From: Notospermus geniculatus
Lineage: Eukaryota > Nemertea > Pilidiophora > Heteronemertea > Lineidae
Direction: 5' to 3'
Assembly (NCBI GenBank): GCA_002633025.1
Contig: NMRB01002002.1
Coordinates: 6,610 to 70,609 of the forward strand
DNA length: 64,000 bases
Shown: positions 63,946 through 64,000 of the stretch, piece by piece
Layout: the number at the start of each line of letters is the position of its first letter
How positions within the stretch are numbered: the first letter of the stretch is position 1
Program-made: the position numbers and the translations under genes
Notes under the pieces: model-generated
What the model saw: only the letters and a program-made list of their open reading frames with translations
Told to the model about the DNA's origin: nothing
The model's database searches: none

Positions 63946-64000
63946 TATTGAAAAGAGGTTACCATTGTTGCACAGCAAGGCCCTAATGAAGGATTTCAAG

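Overview
The window is eukaryotic and looks like an invertebrate deuterostome. A cephalochordate (amphioxus, Branchiostoma-like) is my best guess, with hemichordate or echinoderm as alternatives. The grounds are multi-exon genes with GT/AG introns, a tandem pair of Toll-like receptors, PAN/apple-like and fibronectin-III-like extracellular modules, a rhodopsin-family GPCR, frequent ACATGTACATGT and TAGGCCTA strings, and very dense short palindromic DNA transposons (MITEs). I saw no bacterial operons, CRISPR arrays, rRNA genes or convincing functional tRNA genes.

Layout. (1) 1.7-46.4 kb, minus strand: exons of a large extracellular protein made of FN3-like beta-sandwich modules. They fall in two tandem units. 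Unit A (about 4.9-23.3 kb) and unit B (about 24.95-42.1 kb) each carry the same twelve exons in the same order; eleven of the twelve have identical length. Unit A continues 3' into three more exons (3.7, 2.7 and 1.7 kb). Unit B is preceded 5' by one more exon (46.2 kb). Within each set every splice phase agrees, so both are open. The junction between the units (last B exon to first A exon) is not phase compatible. (2) 42.2-43.0 kb, plus strand: the 3' exon (TM2 to stop) of a peptide-receptor-like GPCR, lying antisense inside the intron between the 46.2 kb exon and unit B. (3) 47.4-50.4 kb: a 3 kb foldback structure with long inverted arms that contain internal tandem repeats. (4) 50.8-53.2 kb, plus strand: three phase 1-1 exons, each one PAN/apple-like module. 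(5) 54.4-59.5 kb, minus strand: two tandem Toll-like receptor genes, each with its whole ORF in one exon and a likely 5'UTR intron. Their ectodomains have diverged, while the TM-TIR halves are almost identical. (6) 59.6-64.0 kb: no genes recognised; a tRNA-derived SINE and runs of abutting palindromic MITEs.

How it fits together. The named genes are mostly cell-surface or secreted (innate receptor, adhesion-type modules, GPCR). The remaining sequence is largely transposon-derived. Comparing unit A with unit B gives filled and empty sites for several insertions, which fixes element ends and target-site duplications. Four isolated n characters (11628, 15615, 23400, 39464) may be contig joins, so a falsely duplicated haplotype must be weighed against a real tandem duplication. 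All calls are by eye from the sequence; no database search was run.
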